NCBI RefSeq assembly: GCF_000482485.1
Contig: NZ_AXVK01000001.1
Span: 124,001-188,000, forward strand
Direction: 5' to 3'
Source: Paucisalibacillus globulus DSM 18846
Lineage (GTDB): Bacteria > Bacillota > Bacilli > Bacillales > Amphibacillaceae
Length of the DNA: 64,000 bases
Shown here piece after piece: positions 55,561-63,914 of this stretch. A program made the position numbers and the translations under genes. The stretch's first letter is position 1; each line of letters opens with the position of its first letter. The notes under the pieces are model-generated. The model was not told where the DNA came from, did not search any database, and saw nothing but the letters and a program-made list of their open reading frames with translations.

Positions 55561-55606
55561 AGAAAGAGGTAACTGCTTTTCAAGGCAATTACCTCTTTGT
55601 TTTCTG
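55561..55606 (+). terminator. Terminator of the sugar dehydrogenase gene
   Basis: AAAGAGGTAACTGC / GGCAATTACCTCTTT with a 7-base loop, then GTTTTC. Confidence 0.88.
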
Positions 55607-55734
55607 TTCTAGTAACTTTTGCTCTACTTCTTTCGCAGCCGTGTTGAATTTTGCGCGACTAGTAGTAGTTCTCTCACGAATGAGAATGAAACGCGAGCGG
55701 GATAGAGTTACTCTTAAAACTTCTAACAGTACAT

Positions 55735-55935
55735 AATCCCGAATCATTAAAACATGTGCCCAGTCAAACAATGCATGAGCCCGAATCAGCAAAACATGTG
55801 CCCAGTCAAACAATGCATGAGCCCGAATCAGCAAAACATGTGCCCAGTCAAACAATACATGAGCCCGAATCATTAAAACATGTGCCCTGCAAACAATACA
55901 TGTGCTCGAATCAGGAAACATGATCCTTTATAAAC
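55735..55935. repeat. Tandem repeat, 42-bp units made of two 21-bp halves
   Basis: ACATGTGCCCAGTCAAACA recurs at 55752, 55794, 55836 and, changed, 55878, exactly 42 bp apart; a decayed unit begins at 55918. Inside each unit CATGTGCCC and CATGAGCCC are 21 bases apart, so the true period is 21. The minus strand is open across it, giving a heptad peptide pattern, but no ribosome site or natural start is present. Confidence 0.88.
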
Positions 55936-56036
55936 AATCCATGTGACCAGATTGAGAAACCACAGCACTTGTCACCGCACACTTTATACAAATCGTTTAA
56001 CAACAATAATTTTAGAGAACAGACTTATTTTACTAC

Positions 56037-58283
56037 TTATTTCTTGTTTATTAATGACTCTAAATATTTAACTACTGCATTAATTTCTTCTTCTGATAAT
56101 GCTCCTTCGAATGGTGGCATATTTGCTCCGCCATTTTTAACTTGGGTAATTAATTGTTCTGTTGACCAATCGAGGTTGCTGAGTTTAGGTCCATTATGAC
56201 CACCAGTACCTTCCGCACCGTGGCAAGCTAAACAATTGTTTTCATAAATTTTAAGTCCTTCTTGTACAACAGCATCCCCTTCAGGAGCTTCTGTCTGACC
56301 TTGGCTATTTTCATTATCCGTATCTTTGAAAAACGGAGACGTATTAATCCCTTCATCTGGTACATCGTCTAAGGCAGCATATTTTCCTTCTAATGAGAAG
56401 GTATAAATTTTATCCCCATGTTGTGTACCTGCAAGAGAGTTTCCTCCGGAGAATATGGATATATATTGTTTACCATCAACCTCATACGTCATAGGTGGTG
56501 CATTTGCTCCAGCATCTGTCATGAATTCCCAAAGCTGTTCCCCATTTGTTGCGTCATAAGCAATGATACGACCGTCATTATGTCCTACAAATAATAGGTC
56601 ACCACTAGTAGTTAATGCACCACTATATGCGAGGTCATCCCATTCATTTTGCCAGACAATTTTATTCGTTTTTACATCAATTGCTGTAATCGTTCCACGG
56701 TTCGGGGCATTTTGAATTGGCTGCATTACACTACCAATCCAAGTTTGACCTTCCTTATACTCGTTAGCCTCGTCACCCTCATTGTGTGCATATGCGAAAT
56801 ACGTCCAATTTCCTAAAACGTAAAATAATTCTGTTTCAGGATTATAAGCTGAAGGTGGCCAGTTTGCACCACCTTGAGGAGAAGGTGTAATCGTCATTGG
56901 TTCGTCCCAGAATGGGGTAAACAAATCACCTATTTTATATTCGAATTCTTCACCACCAAGATCCTCTTTTATCATTTCTTCTGTTATCGTTTGTGGAACA
57001 AAGCTGTCTCCAACTGGATATGGTTGGGTGGCTGCAGTCTTCTGCCTTGCTTCCTGTGGAACTGGCCTATCTTCAATTCCTACAAGAGGTTTACCATTTG
57101 TTCGATCTAATAAGTAAACCCATCCGGTTTTACCAGCCTGTCCAACTCCTTTTCGCATTTCACCATCCATTTCCACATCAAATAAAATAACTGGATTTGG
57201 AGCATCCAAATCCCAAATGTCATGTTTTACTTCCTGGAAATGCCATTTATATTCACCATTATCCAAATCTAATGCAAGTATAGAAGCTGAAAAAAGATTA
57301 TCTCCTTCTCGAGTACTTCCATCAAAGTCGGGTGATGCATTTCCAGTAGAAAAGTATATCGTGTTTAATTCAGGGTCGATTGCGGGTGTTTGCCAAATTG
57401 GCGCACCACCCTTTAGCCATGCATCGTTGTCCTGTGGCCATGTATCATGCCCTGTTTCCCCAGGGCCTGGGACTGTATAAGTACGCCAAATCTCTCGACC
57501 TGAATTGGCATCAAATGCTGCCATATATCCCCGAATACCATACTCACCACCTGCAACTCCAATATAGATTTTATTATCGTGATAAAGTGGAGCAGCAGTA
57601 ATGGTGTAGCCTTTTTCCCAATCATCCAGTGTTGTTTCCCATAAAAACTTACCGGTTTTTTGGTCCAACGCTACTAATCTTGAATCCAGAAGTCCAACAT
57701 AAACTTTACCATCACCTATACCCACACCACGGCTAATCCATCCACAACATGCTGTATCTAACCCGTCAGCTAATTGAGGTACATATTCCCAAATGATTTC
57801 TCCAGTAGTAGCATCCATTGCTTGGACAACATCGGCACCGGTAATATTAAACATAATGCCATCATAGACAAGCGGGGTTCCCTCCGCAGAGTATTTAAAC
57901 TCTAAGCCTGAACCTAAGCTTGTTACCCATTCTAGCTTTAAATCAGCTACGTTAGAGGTATTGATTTTTTCTAATGTAGAATATCTTCGATTGTACATAT
58001 CACCACCATGTGTTATCCAATCTGTACTTGGTGGTTTAAGTAATTGTTCAGAGGTGAATTTAGGAGCTAACTCACCTTGATATTCAGAGTGCTGGACCGC
58101 AGTATGGTCTTCTTTTTGAGTAGGTTCAGCCTCATTATTCTCAGTTGGTTGCTCATTTTCAGCCTGATTTTCCTCGGCTGGAGGTTCGTTTGTATCATCT
58201 TCAGCCATGTTTTGAAAAGCAAAGAATCCTATTACTGTTAAGATAGCAACAGCAACAATAACTATCCACATTTGTTTATCCAT
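56037..58283 (-). CDS. PQQ-dependent alcohol dehydrogenase fused to cytochrome c (quinohemoprotein)
   Basis: 748 residues: membrane anchor (about 5-22), acidic Glu/Asn linker, eight-bladed PQQ propeller (about 65-625), then a cytochrome c domain (about 655-745). Seen: WITHGGDMYNRRYS; vicinal Cys pair ACCGW, the redox disulfide of this family; TGNASPDFDG; catalytic Asp in WDLDAP; heme site CLACH with distal Met in GGANMPPF. It would oxidise an alcohol outside the membrane and pass electrons through its own heme. ATG at 58283 is 7 bases after AAGGAG. Divergent from the CuA/heme-copper operon, a likely electron acceptor. Confidence 0.9.
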   Translation of the reverse strand: MDKQMWIVIVAVAILTVIGFFAFQNMAEDDTNEPPAEENQAENEQPTENNEAEPTQKEDHTAVQHSEYQGELAPKFTSEQLLKPPSTDWITHGGDMYNRRYSTLEKINTSNVADLKLEWVTSLGSGLEFKYSAEGTPLVYDGIMFNITGADVVQAMDATTGEIIWEYVPQLADGLDTACCGWISRGVGIGDGKVYVGLLDSRLVALDQKTGKFLWETTLDDWEKGYTITAAPLYHDNKIYIGVAGGEYGIRGYMAAFDANSGREIWRTYTVPGPGETGHDTWPQDNDAWLKGGAPIWQTPAIDPELNTIYFSTGNASPDFDGSTREGDNLFSASILALDLDNGEYKWHFQEVKHDIWDLDAPNPVILFDVEMDGEMRKGVGQAGKTGWVYLLDRTNGKPLVGIEDRPVPQEARQKTAATQPYPVGDSFVPQTITEEMIKEDLGGEEFEYKIGDLFTPFWDEPMTITPSPQGGANWPPSAYNPETELFYVLGNWTYFAYAHNEGDEANEYKEGQTWIGSVMQPIQNAPNRGTITAIDVKTNKIVWQNEWDDLAYSGALTTSGDLLFVGHNDGRIIAYDATNGEQLWEFMTDAGANAPPMTYEVDGKQYISIFSGGNSLAGTQHGDKIYTFSLEGKYAALDDVPDEGINTSPFFKDTDNENSQGQTEAPEGDAVVQEGLKIYENNCLACHGAEGTGGHNGPKLSNLDWSTEQLITQVKNGGANMPPFEGALSEEEINAVVKYLESLINKK

Positions 58284-58386
58284 TTTCATACTCCTTCCTT
58301 AGGTATAACAGTTCTTTTGTAATTTGCCCGTATAATTACAAAATAATCTATTATAGGAGAATATCCCTAAAATAAATAATGTTCAT

Positions 58387-58429
58387 TGTGACTTTTTTCA
58401 CAGGCTTGTGTTGTGGAAGCCGATATGAT
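58387..58429 (+). promoter_or_regulatory. Fnr/Crp-type activator site and promoter of the heme-copper enzyme operon
   Basis: TGTGA-CTTTTT-TCACA (58387-58402) is a perfect TGTGA-N6-TCACA site, the Fnr consensus of B. subtilis. A -10 TATGAT lies at 58424-58429 and no -35 is present at 58401-58406. With a start near 58436, the site centre is at about -41.5, the class II activator position. Confidence 0.75.
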
Positions 58430-58470
58430 AGGGGCAGTTAAATAAATCTTCAATTTGAGGAGGTCATTAA

Positions 58471-58995
58471 ATGGTACAAACAGCAGCATGGGTAACAAGT
58501 TTAGTATTCATGAGTTTAGTTTTTGTAGTTTATGCAGTAGTAGCATGGAAGTCAAGGGAGAAGAGTGATTACGAACAAGTTAAGAAAAAATGGACCAAGG
58601 CTAGAAAAATATATGCGACATCTCTAGTCACGGTGTTATTGGTAGTTTGTATTTATACATTACGTGAACTTCCCTATGATCTACCAATTTACGGGGATGA
58701 TCAAGACCCTACCGTTGTTGATGTAGAGGCAGTCCAATTTGGCTGGATTATGAGTGAAACAGAATTCAAGGTTGGAGAACCAATCGAATTTGATGTAACA
58801 AGTAGTGACGTAACCCATGGTTTTGGTATTTATGATGAGGATATGACGATCATTGCACAAACACAGGCAATGCCGGAATACACAAATACTGTATATATAA
58901 CATTTACAAAACCAGGTACGTATAAAATCCTTTGCATGGAATATTGCGGACTTGCTCACCATTATATGGTAAGTGAAATTACCGTAACAGAATAA
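58471..58995 (+). CDS. Heme-copper enzyme subunit II with CuA centre
   Basis: 174 residues: two membrane helices (about 5-26 and 47-66), then an external cupredoxin domain. All CuA ligands are present: His in DVTHGFGIY, and CMEYCGLAHHYM supplying two Cys, the bridging Glu, His and Met. It accepts electrons from cytochrome c, possibly the cytochrome domain of the divergent PQQ dehydrogenase. Start ATG 6 bases after GAGGAGG. First gene of a four-gene operon under an Fnr-type promoter. Confidence 0.92.
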   Translation: MVQTAAWVTSLVFMSLVFVVYAVVAWKSREKSDYEQVKKKWTKARKIYATSLVTVLLVVCIYTLRELPYDLPIYGDDQDPTVVDVEAVQFGWIMSETEFKVGEPIEFDVTSSDVTHGFGIYDEDMTIIAQTQAMPEYTNTVYITFTKPGTYKILCMEYCGLAHHYMVSEITVTE

Positions 58996-59012
58996 AGGAA
59001 GGAGTGTCTAGA

Positions 59013-60494
59013 ATGAGTACAGCAATTGAAAATAAAAAATTGAAATCAAATAACAAACTAGTTTCAACCTCTTTATTACTTGGTGGAGTATTAATCGCTG
59101 TTATGATGATATTTGGTATATTAATGCTTCTTGCACAAGGGGGAGTAATTGATGTATCAGACGCTGCATTCTATCAATTCTTAACGATTCATGGAACCGG
59201 AATGGTAGGAGCTGCAGCACTCGCAGCTGCTGGAGTAATGTGGTATTTCTTAAATCGATATGTGGAACTGTCTAAAAAAATATTTATCTGGTTTTTAGGA
59301 CTAGTATTAATCGGAGTTGTTTTGGTAGTTATCGGGGTGTTTTCATTTAAATATGCTAGTGCATGGACATTCCTATATCCATTACCTGCTATATCAGCAA
59401 ATGCATGGGGAGTAACTGGCGCTCTATTATATCTTTTCGGTATGCTTATATTAGGTACAGGTTTCTTACTATTATATATTGACACAGGTAGAGCCATTAT
59501 TAAAAAATACGGAAGTCTTGGCAAAGGTTTAGGTTGGGATGTTCTTTCTGGCAAAAAGAAAGTGAGTGATGCACCACCTAAAGCGGTTGTGGCAAGTACA
59601 ATGGTTACGATTGTAAACACGACTGCCTTAATTGCAGGTGCAGCTGTTCTAATTATGAACATTATCAATGTAATTAACCCTTCATTTACTTTTGATCCAA
59701 TGTTAGCTAAAAACCTAACTTACGCTTTTGGACATATCTTTGCTAACGCAATTATTTATATGGGAGTTATTGTCGTATATGAGCTATTACCTAAGTATGC
59801 AAATCGTCCTTGGGCGGTTTCAAAGCTTTTCCTAGTAGCTTGGACAATGTCGACAGCATTTACTTTAGTTATCTATACACACCATATGTTAATGGACTTT
59901 GCAATGCCAAAATGGATGCTTATCATGGGGCAGGCATTATCCTATGCAAATGGTTTACCAGTTCTTGTCGTAACAGCATATGGTGCATTAATGGTCGTTT
60001 ATAAATCAGGTATTAAATGGGATATGGCATCAGGTCTAGCGTTTCTATCTATGTTTGGTTGGACAGTTGGTGTTGTACCGGCTGTAGTCGATGCAACAAT
60101 CGTAGTTAACCATGTTATGCACAATACCAAATGGGTACCTGGGCATTTCCATATGTACATGGGTCTAGGTGCAGTCGTTATGTTATTCTCCTTTACTTAT
60201 TATTTGGCAAAAATTGATAGTAATGTAAAAGAATCTAAATTAGACAAGATAGCATTTTGGTGCTACGCAATTGCAATGTTCGCAATTAGTGCTCAATTCT
60301 TAGTTTCAGGTGCATTAAGTACACCAAGACGCTGGGCAATTCATTATCCGGGTTGGATGACTCCAGCAGTATTTGGAGCTATCGCAGGAGTATTTCTAGT
60401 AATCGCTACAACTATATTCATTATTCATTTCGTGCGTTATTTGAAGAATAGAGGAACAGTAGGAAGCGGTTTGAATGAACAAAAACCTGCGTAA
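59013..60494 (+). CDS. Heme-copper oxidase superfamily subunit I lacking the active-site Tyr
   Basis: 493 residues, about 12 helices. All six metal-binding His are present: H60 (TIHGTGM, low-spin heme), H241 (FGHIFAN), H290-H291 (YTHHMLM), H378 and H380 (VPGHFHMYM). In oxygen reductases of types A and B the residue four after the H241-equivalent is the cross-linked Tyr (HPEVY); in cNOR and qNOR it is the metal-binding Glu. Here it is Asn245. Inference: a NO-reductase-like member rather than a standard oxidase, though annotation pipelines will call it cytochrome oxidase subunit I. ATG at 59013 is 7 bases after GGAGTG. It overlaps the Sco gene by 20 bp. Confidence 0.85.
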   Translation: MSTAIENKKLKSNNKLVSTSLLLGGVLIAVMMIFGILMLLAQGGVIDVSDAAFYQFLTIHGTGMVGAAALAAAGVMWYFLNRYVELSKKIFIWFLGLVLIGVVLVVIGVFSFKYASAWTFLYPLPAISANAWGVTGALLYLFGMLILGTGFLLLYIDTGRAIIKKYGSLGKGLGWDVLSGKKKVSDAPPKAVVASTMVTIVNTTALIAGAAVLIMNIINVINPSFTFDPMLAKNLTYAFGHIFANAIIYMGVIVVYELLPKYANRPWAVSKLFLVAWTMSTAFTLVIYTHHMLMDFAMPKWMLIMGQALSYANGLPVLVVTAYGALMVVYKSGIKWDMASGLAFLSMFGWTVGVVPAVVDATIVVNHVMHNTKWVPGHFHMYMGLGAVVMLFSFTYYLAKIDSNVKESKLDKIAFWCYAIAMFAISAQFLVSGALSTPRRWAIHYPGWMTPAVFGAIAGVFLVIATTIFIIHFVRYLKNRGTVGSGLNEQKPA

Positions 60495-61107
60495 CGTTAT
60501 ACTAATTTGTTTTAGTATCGTTCTTAGTTTCTTTCTGTTTTACTTTGGAACAAATGGATTCCAAGCATTCACAGCGGAGAGTGCTAGAATCAATCGACTG
60601 ATGGAAGAAAAGCCTATATTTCCAGATGTAACCTTAGAGGACAGCAAAGAAAGAGTTTATCCTTTTTCTGAATTTAAGGGTAAGTATGCCATGCTAACGT
60701 TTATTTACACATCTTGTACAGATGTTTGTCCTCAGCTAGAAATGAATCTAGCTGAGGTCTATAATCAAGTTCCGAAAGAATTACTTGGGGAAGAGATAGT
60801 CTTTTTGAGTGTTAGCTTTGATCCGGAACGCGATAATCCAACTACATTGGAAAAGTATCAGTACTTTTTTAACAGTGATGGTGAGACTTGGAGAATGGCT
60901 CGGATAAACAATCAAGAGGAGTTAGATTCTTTACTAGATGAATTTGGTGTAATTGTAATTCCTGATGGTGAGGGTGGATTCACCCATAATTCAGCATTCT
61001 ATTTTGTTGGTCGTGACGGAGAGTTACTTGAAGTGATGGACTATAAAAAGACAGAGGCAGCAGCAGATAAGGTAATAGATACACTTCTAAATGATATGGA
61101 GGGATAG
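60475..61107 (+). CDS. Sco-family copper chaperone
   Basis: 210 residues: N-terminal anchor helix (about 7-25) and a thioredoxin-like domain with the copper motif CTDVCP and the later His in GFTHNSAFYFVG. Sco proteins load copper into the CuA site, matching the CuA subunit two genes upstream. The ATG at 60475 lies inside the end of the subunit I gene with GGAAGCGG upstream, so it is coupled to it. A membrane-protein gene follows 3 bp after its stop. Confidence 0.93.
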   Translation: MNKNLRNVILICFSIVLSFFLFYFGTNGFQAFTAESARINRLMEEKPIFPDVTLEDSKERVYPFSEFKGKYAMLTFIYTSCTDVCPQLEMNLAEVYNQVPKELLGEEIVFLSVSFDPERDNPTTLEKYQYFFNSDGETWRMARINNQEELDSLLDEFGVIVIPDGEGGFTHNSAFYFVGRDGELLEVMDYKKTEAAADKVIDTLLNDMEG

Positions 61108-61110
61108 CGT

Positions 61111-61680
61111 ATGAAGAAACCTTTAGTAATAGGTAGTTTAATATTACTAATTTTGATTATCCCTCCAATCAGGATTTACATGGAATCCATTATGATTATT
61201 CATATGCTTATCCAATTACCTTTATTAATTGTAGTTGGTTGGTTCATAGGCGAGTTCCTAATGGATAAAGCACCACGAGTATTTGAATTATTGAATGATA
61301 ATGGTATCCCTGGAATAATCGTATTTGTTGCTATTACAATGTTTTGGATGCTTCCAAGAACTTTGGATGAGGCTTTAACATTCCCTTTGTATGAACTTTT
61401 CAAATTCATTAGCTTGCCCCTAGTCGGTATTCTTCTAGTAGATAGTTGGCGGAAAATTAAAGTATTTGGAAGGGTATTTATATTTCTAAACTATTTATCG
61501 ATGTTCGGTTTAATGGGATGGTTATATTTAGATTCACCAATACAGATATGTAATAATTATTTATTAGCTCAACAGAAAATACTAGGCTGGGGATTTATCT
61601 TTATCACTGCATTGATGGTCATGTATGTTTTACAATATGTATTTACAGACCATTCAGCGGAAGAAGATATTTCAGAGTAA
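61111..61680 (+). CDS. Membrane protein of the heme-copper operon, CtaG-like at best
   Basis: 189 residues with five predicted helices (about 5-22, 30-50, 65-85, 90-108, 150-172). HMLIQLPLLIVVGWFIGE near residue 31 recalls the caa3-type CtaG assembly proteins, but the match is weak. No metal motif is evident besides scattered His. Last gene of the operon (CuA, subunit I, Sco, this), 3 bp after Sco; probably an assembly or accessory subunit. Confidence 0.65.
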   Translation: MKKPLVIGSLILLILIIPPIRIYMESIMIIHMLIQLPLLIVVGWFIGEFLMDKAPRVFELLNDNGIPGIIVFVAITMFWMLPRTLDEALTFPLYELFKFISLPLVGILLVDSWRKIKVFGRVFIFLNYLSMFGLMGWLYLDSPIQICNNYLLAQQKILGWGFIFITALMVMYVLQYVFTDHSAEEDISE

Positions 61681-61754
61681 AAGCTGAGATATTATGTCTA
61701 AACGGTTCCGTTGTGAAGTACAAAATAGAAAAGAACATTATATTTAACAGGTGA

Positions 61755-61786
61755 AATAGCAGGATAATTCTCCTGCTATTTTTTAT
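61755..61786 (+). terminator. Terminator of the heme-copper operon
   Basis: AATAGCAGGA-TAATTC-TCCTGCTATT followed by TTTTATT. Confidence 0.9.
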
Positions 61787-61816
61787 TGCTATGACAATAA
61801 TTCTGGAGTTTTAGGG

Positions 61817-61960
61817 TTTGAACTTCCCCTTGTCAAGACAGTGGAAATAATAAAAATGATTTAAGCTACATTAGCTCTATATTCCAATGGTCTAAGGCCT
61901 TTACATTAGTTGTTATTCTGTTATTTAGCTAATGCCCCTAATGGTTTATAACTGAAGCAC
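61817..61960 (-). mobile_element. Remnant of an IS3-family element (3' end)
   Basis: On the minus strand KGLRPLEYRANVA and a stop at 61863-61861 match the C-terminal KGLSPVEYR motif of IS3/IS150 transposases, preceded by QNNN with stop codons in frame. TGAACTTCCCCTTGTCAAGA (61819-61838) looks like the terminal inverted repeat. No partner end or intact frame remains. Confidence 0.6.
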
Positions 61961-61977
61961 TTAAATAGGTCACTTTT

Positions 61978-62110
61978 TTATTTTTCTATAAATTCAAAAG
62001 TAAGCCCATGTTCCCATAGCTTTTGGTAGAGTCCTATATATTTACTTACTTGCTCAGAATGATAATAATAGGATAGCTAAGAGCAATAGAAATATTAACT
62101 GTTTTTTCAT
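61978..62110 (-). pseudogene. Small lipoprotein-like gene with frameshift
   Basis: ATG at 62110 with GAAAGGGAGA upstream encodes MKKQLIFLLLLAILLLSF, then a stop. Reading one base over continues SEQVSKYIGLYQKLWEHGLTF to a stop at 61978. The whole resembles a short lipoprotein whose lipobox Cys is lost at the shift. It could instead be an 18-residue hydrophobic peptide gene. Confidence 0.5.
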
Positions 62111-62254
62111 AATGTATCTCCCTTTCTAGTAAATACGAGTAAGTACAGTAGCAAGTTTCAATAAACATAGATAATAAGATTGAATAAGGCTTCTTATAAT
62201 CACTTTATAAAATCTCTTAGGATTATGATTATGTTCTAAACATCTAACTGGCTT

Positions 62255-62345
62255 CAAAATGATGTATAGCACGTTCCTATTCGTCATTTCAGCCAATTAT
62301 CCACTCCGAAATGACGTACAGAAATGTAATTCCTCATGTAGTTAC
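62255..62345. repeat. Solitary copies of the 52-bp palindromic repeat, inverted
   Basis: AAATGATGTATAG-CACGTTC-CTATTCGTCATTT and then GAAATGACGTACAG match the 40980 array in reverse orientation. The rest of 62111-62642 is AT-rich with no gene. Confidence 0.75.
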
Positions 62346-62642
62346 TTCGCACTTTATACAATTGTGTAATTAACATCTAACTTCTATAGCAATAATTTAA
62401 AATAAACATTGCTATACATACTCATACGCACTATGATTTTTTTGTAAGCTAAAATGATAACCAATTGGAAGAAAATAAACTATATTCGACTATTTTTCTA
62501 AAAAAAAGACAAATATCTAGTAAATACCATTCAAAATCTAACATATCTGTTTTATAATAGATACTAATTGTGTTGCAAACGAAAAGTTGTTTTTTTTAAC
62601 TTGCCGGGAGCAGCTTAAACTTTGGTTTAGGAGATTGATAGA

Positions 62643-63869
62643 ATGAACAAAAAACAGCTTAAGAGAATTATGATACCGCTTGTTCTTCTACTGGTTATTA
62701 TACTGCCGTTTGCAATGCCAACTAAAAGTAGTGGGGACGAGGAAATGCTTGTTTCTTTTCATAAAGAAAGGCAAACATCTATTCAGTTAATTGAAGAAAA
62801 TAAAGGTTTGAAACGATTCGTATTTGATTCAGGCTATCATTTTGAGTATCCGGACGCTGTTCGTGGTATTTACGTAACAGGCCATTCAGCTGGTGGAAGT
62901 CGTTTTAATCATCTAGTAGACCTAGTCAAGACGACGGATCTGAATGCAATGGTCATTGATATTAAAGATGATTTTGGCTATTTAACATTTAACCCAGAAA
63001 AAGACTCGGCATTTGCTGATATTGGTCAAAACTATATTAAAGATATTCATGATATGATGAAAACTCTTGAAGAAAATCAAATTTATCCAATTGCGAGAAT
63101 AGTAGTGTTTAAAGATAGTGTATTAGCTGAAAAACAACCCGAACTCTCCTTTACTGAAAATGGAGCAGTTTGGAAAAATCCACGTGGTGAAGCTTTTGTA
63201 AATCCGTTTGAGAAGGAAGTTTGGGAGTATAATGTTGAACTTGCGAAAATGGCAGCTGAATTAGGCTTTAAAGAGGTTCAGTTTGACTACGTTAGATTTC
63301 CTGAAGGTTTTGAGCAACGTGATGATGAGTTAGGTTATTCAAAAGGAGAATATGCTGATGATGGTACGGATAATGTCAAGCAGCGCGTTCAAGCTGTAAC
63401 GGACTTTGTAGCATATGCTAAACAAGAATTAGAGCCTTATGATATTGATGTTGCAGTAGATATTTTTGGATATTCTGCTACAATTCCTGAAGCACCAGGT
63501 ATCGGTCAAAACTTCTCTAAAATATCCGAACATGTGGATGTTATTTCATCTATGATTTATCCGAGTCATTGGTCTAATAATTACTTTGGCATTCCATTTC
63601 CTGATGCAGAGCCTTATCGTTTAACAGATGAATATGCAAAGGTAGAAAACGAGGTACTTTCAAAACTCGAAAACCCTCCAGTATCTAGACCTTGGATTCA
63701 GGATTTTGAAGCACCATGGATTTACAATGGGACTGGTATTCCAGTTACCCAATATGGAAAAAAAGAAGTAGAAGCACAAATTAGAGCACTTAAAGATAAT
63801 GGAATAAATGAGTATCTAATTTGGAATGCAGGCAACGTTTATAGTGAAAACGTTGATTATACGCCATAA
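62643..63869 (+). CDS. Putative secreted glycoside hydrolase (DUF4015)
   Basis: 408 residues: N-terminal hydrophobic segment (about 8-26, signal peptide or anchor), linker, then a TIM-barrel-like DUF4015 domain (about 70-400). Family segments: VRGIYVTGHSAGG, LNAMVIDIKDDFGYLTF, PIARIVVFKD, GFKEVQFDYVRFPEG with probable catalytic acid residues, DIFGYSAT, and the end NEYLIWNAGNVYS. Predicted to act on a cell-envelope or extracellular polysaccharide; activity not established. Start ATG after AGGAGATT. Terminator follows. Confidence 0.88.
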   Translation: MNKKQLKRIMIPLVLLLVIILPFAMPTKSSGDEEMLVSFHKERQTSIQLIEENKGLKRFVFDSGYHFEYPDAVRGIYVTGHSAGGSRFNHLVDLVKTTDLNAMVIDIKDDFGYLTFNPEKDSAFADIGQNYIKDIHDMMKTLEENQIYPIARIVVFKDSVLAEKQPELSFTENGAVWKNPRGEAFVNPFEKEVWEYNVELAKMAAELGFKEVQFDYVRFPEGFEQRDDELGYSKGEYADDGTDNVKQRVQAVTDFVAYAKQELEPYDIDVAVDIFGYSATIPEAPGIGQNFSKISEHVDVISSMIYPSHWSNNYFGIPFPDAEPYRLTDEYAKVENEVLSKLENPPVSRPWIQDFEAPWIYNGTGIPVTQYGKKEVEAQIRALKDNGINEYLIWNAGNVYSENVDYTP

Positions 63870-63878
63870 TTGATGATA

Positions 63879-63914
63879 AGAGCCGGAACTTTAACAAAAA
63901 GTTCGGCTTTTTTT
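63879..63914 (+). terminator. Terminator of the DUF4015 gene
   Basis: AGCCGGAACTTT-AACAA-AAAGTTCGGCT followed by TTTTTTT. The remaining 86 bases hold no feature I can support. Confidence 0.92.

Noticed and set aside
55589-55921. 110-residue minus-strand frame with a heptad repeat
   Set aside because: It is open only because the DNA repeat is a multiple of three; it has no ribosome site and its 3' part overlaps a terminator region.
59189-59668. 159-residue minus-strand frame inside heme-copper subunit I
   Set aside because: Antisense of a membrane-protein gene; low-complexity Ala/Pro/Thr sequence, no start signal.
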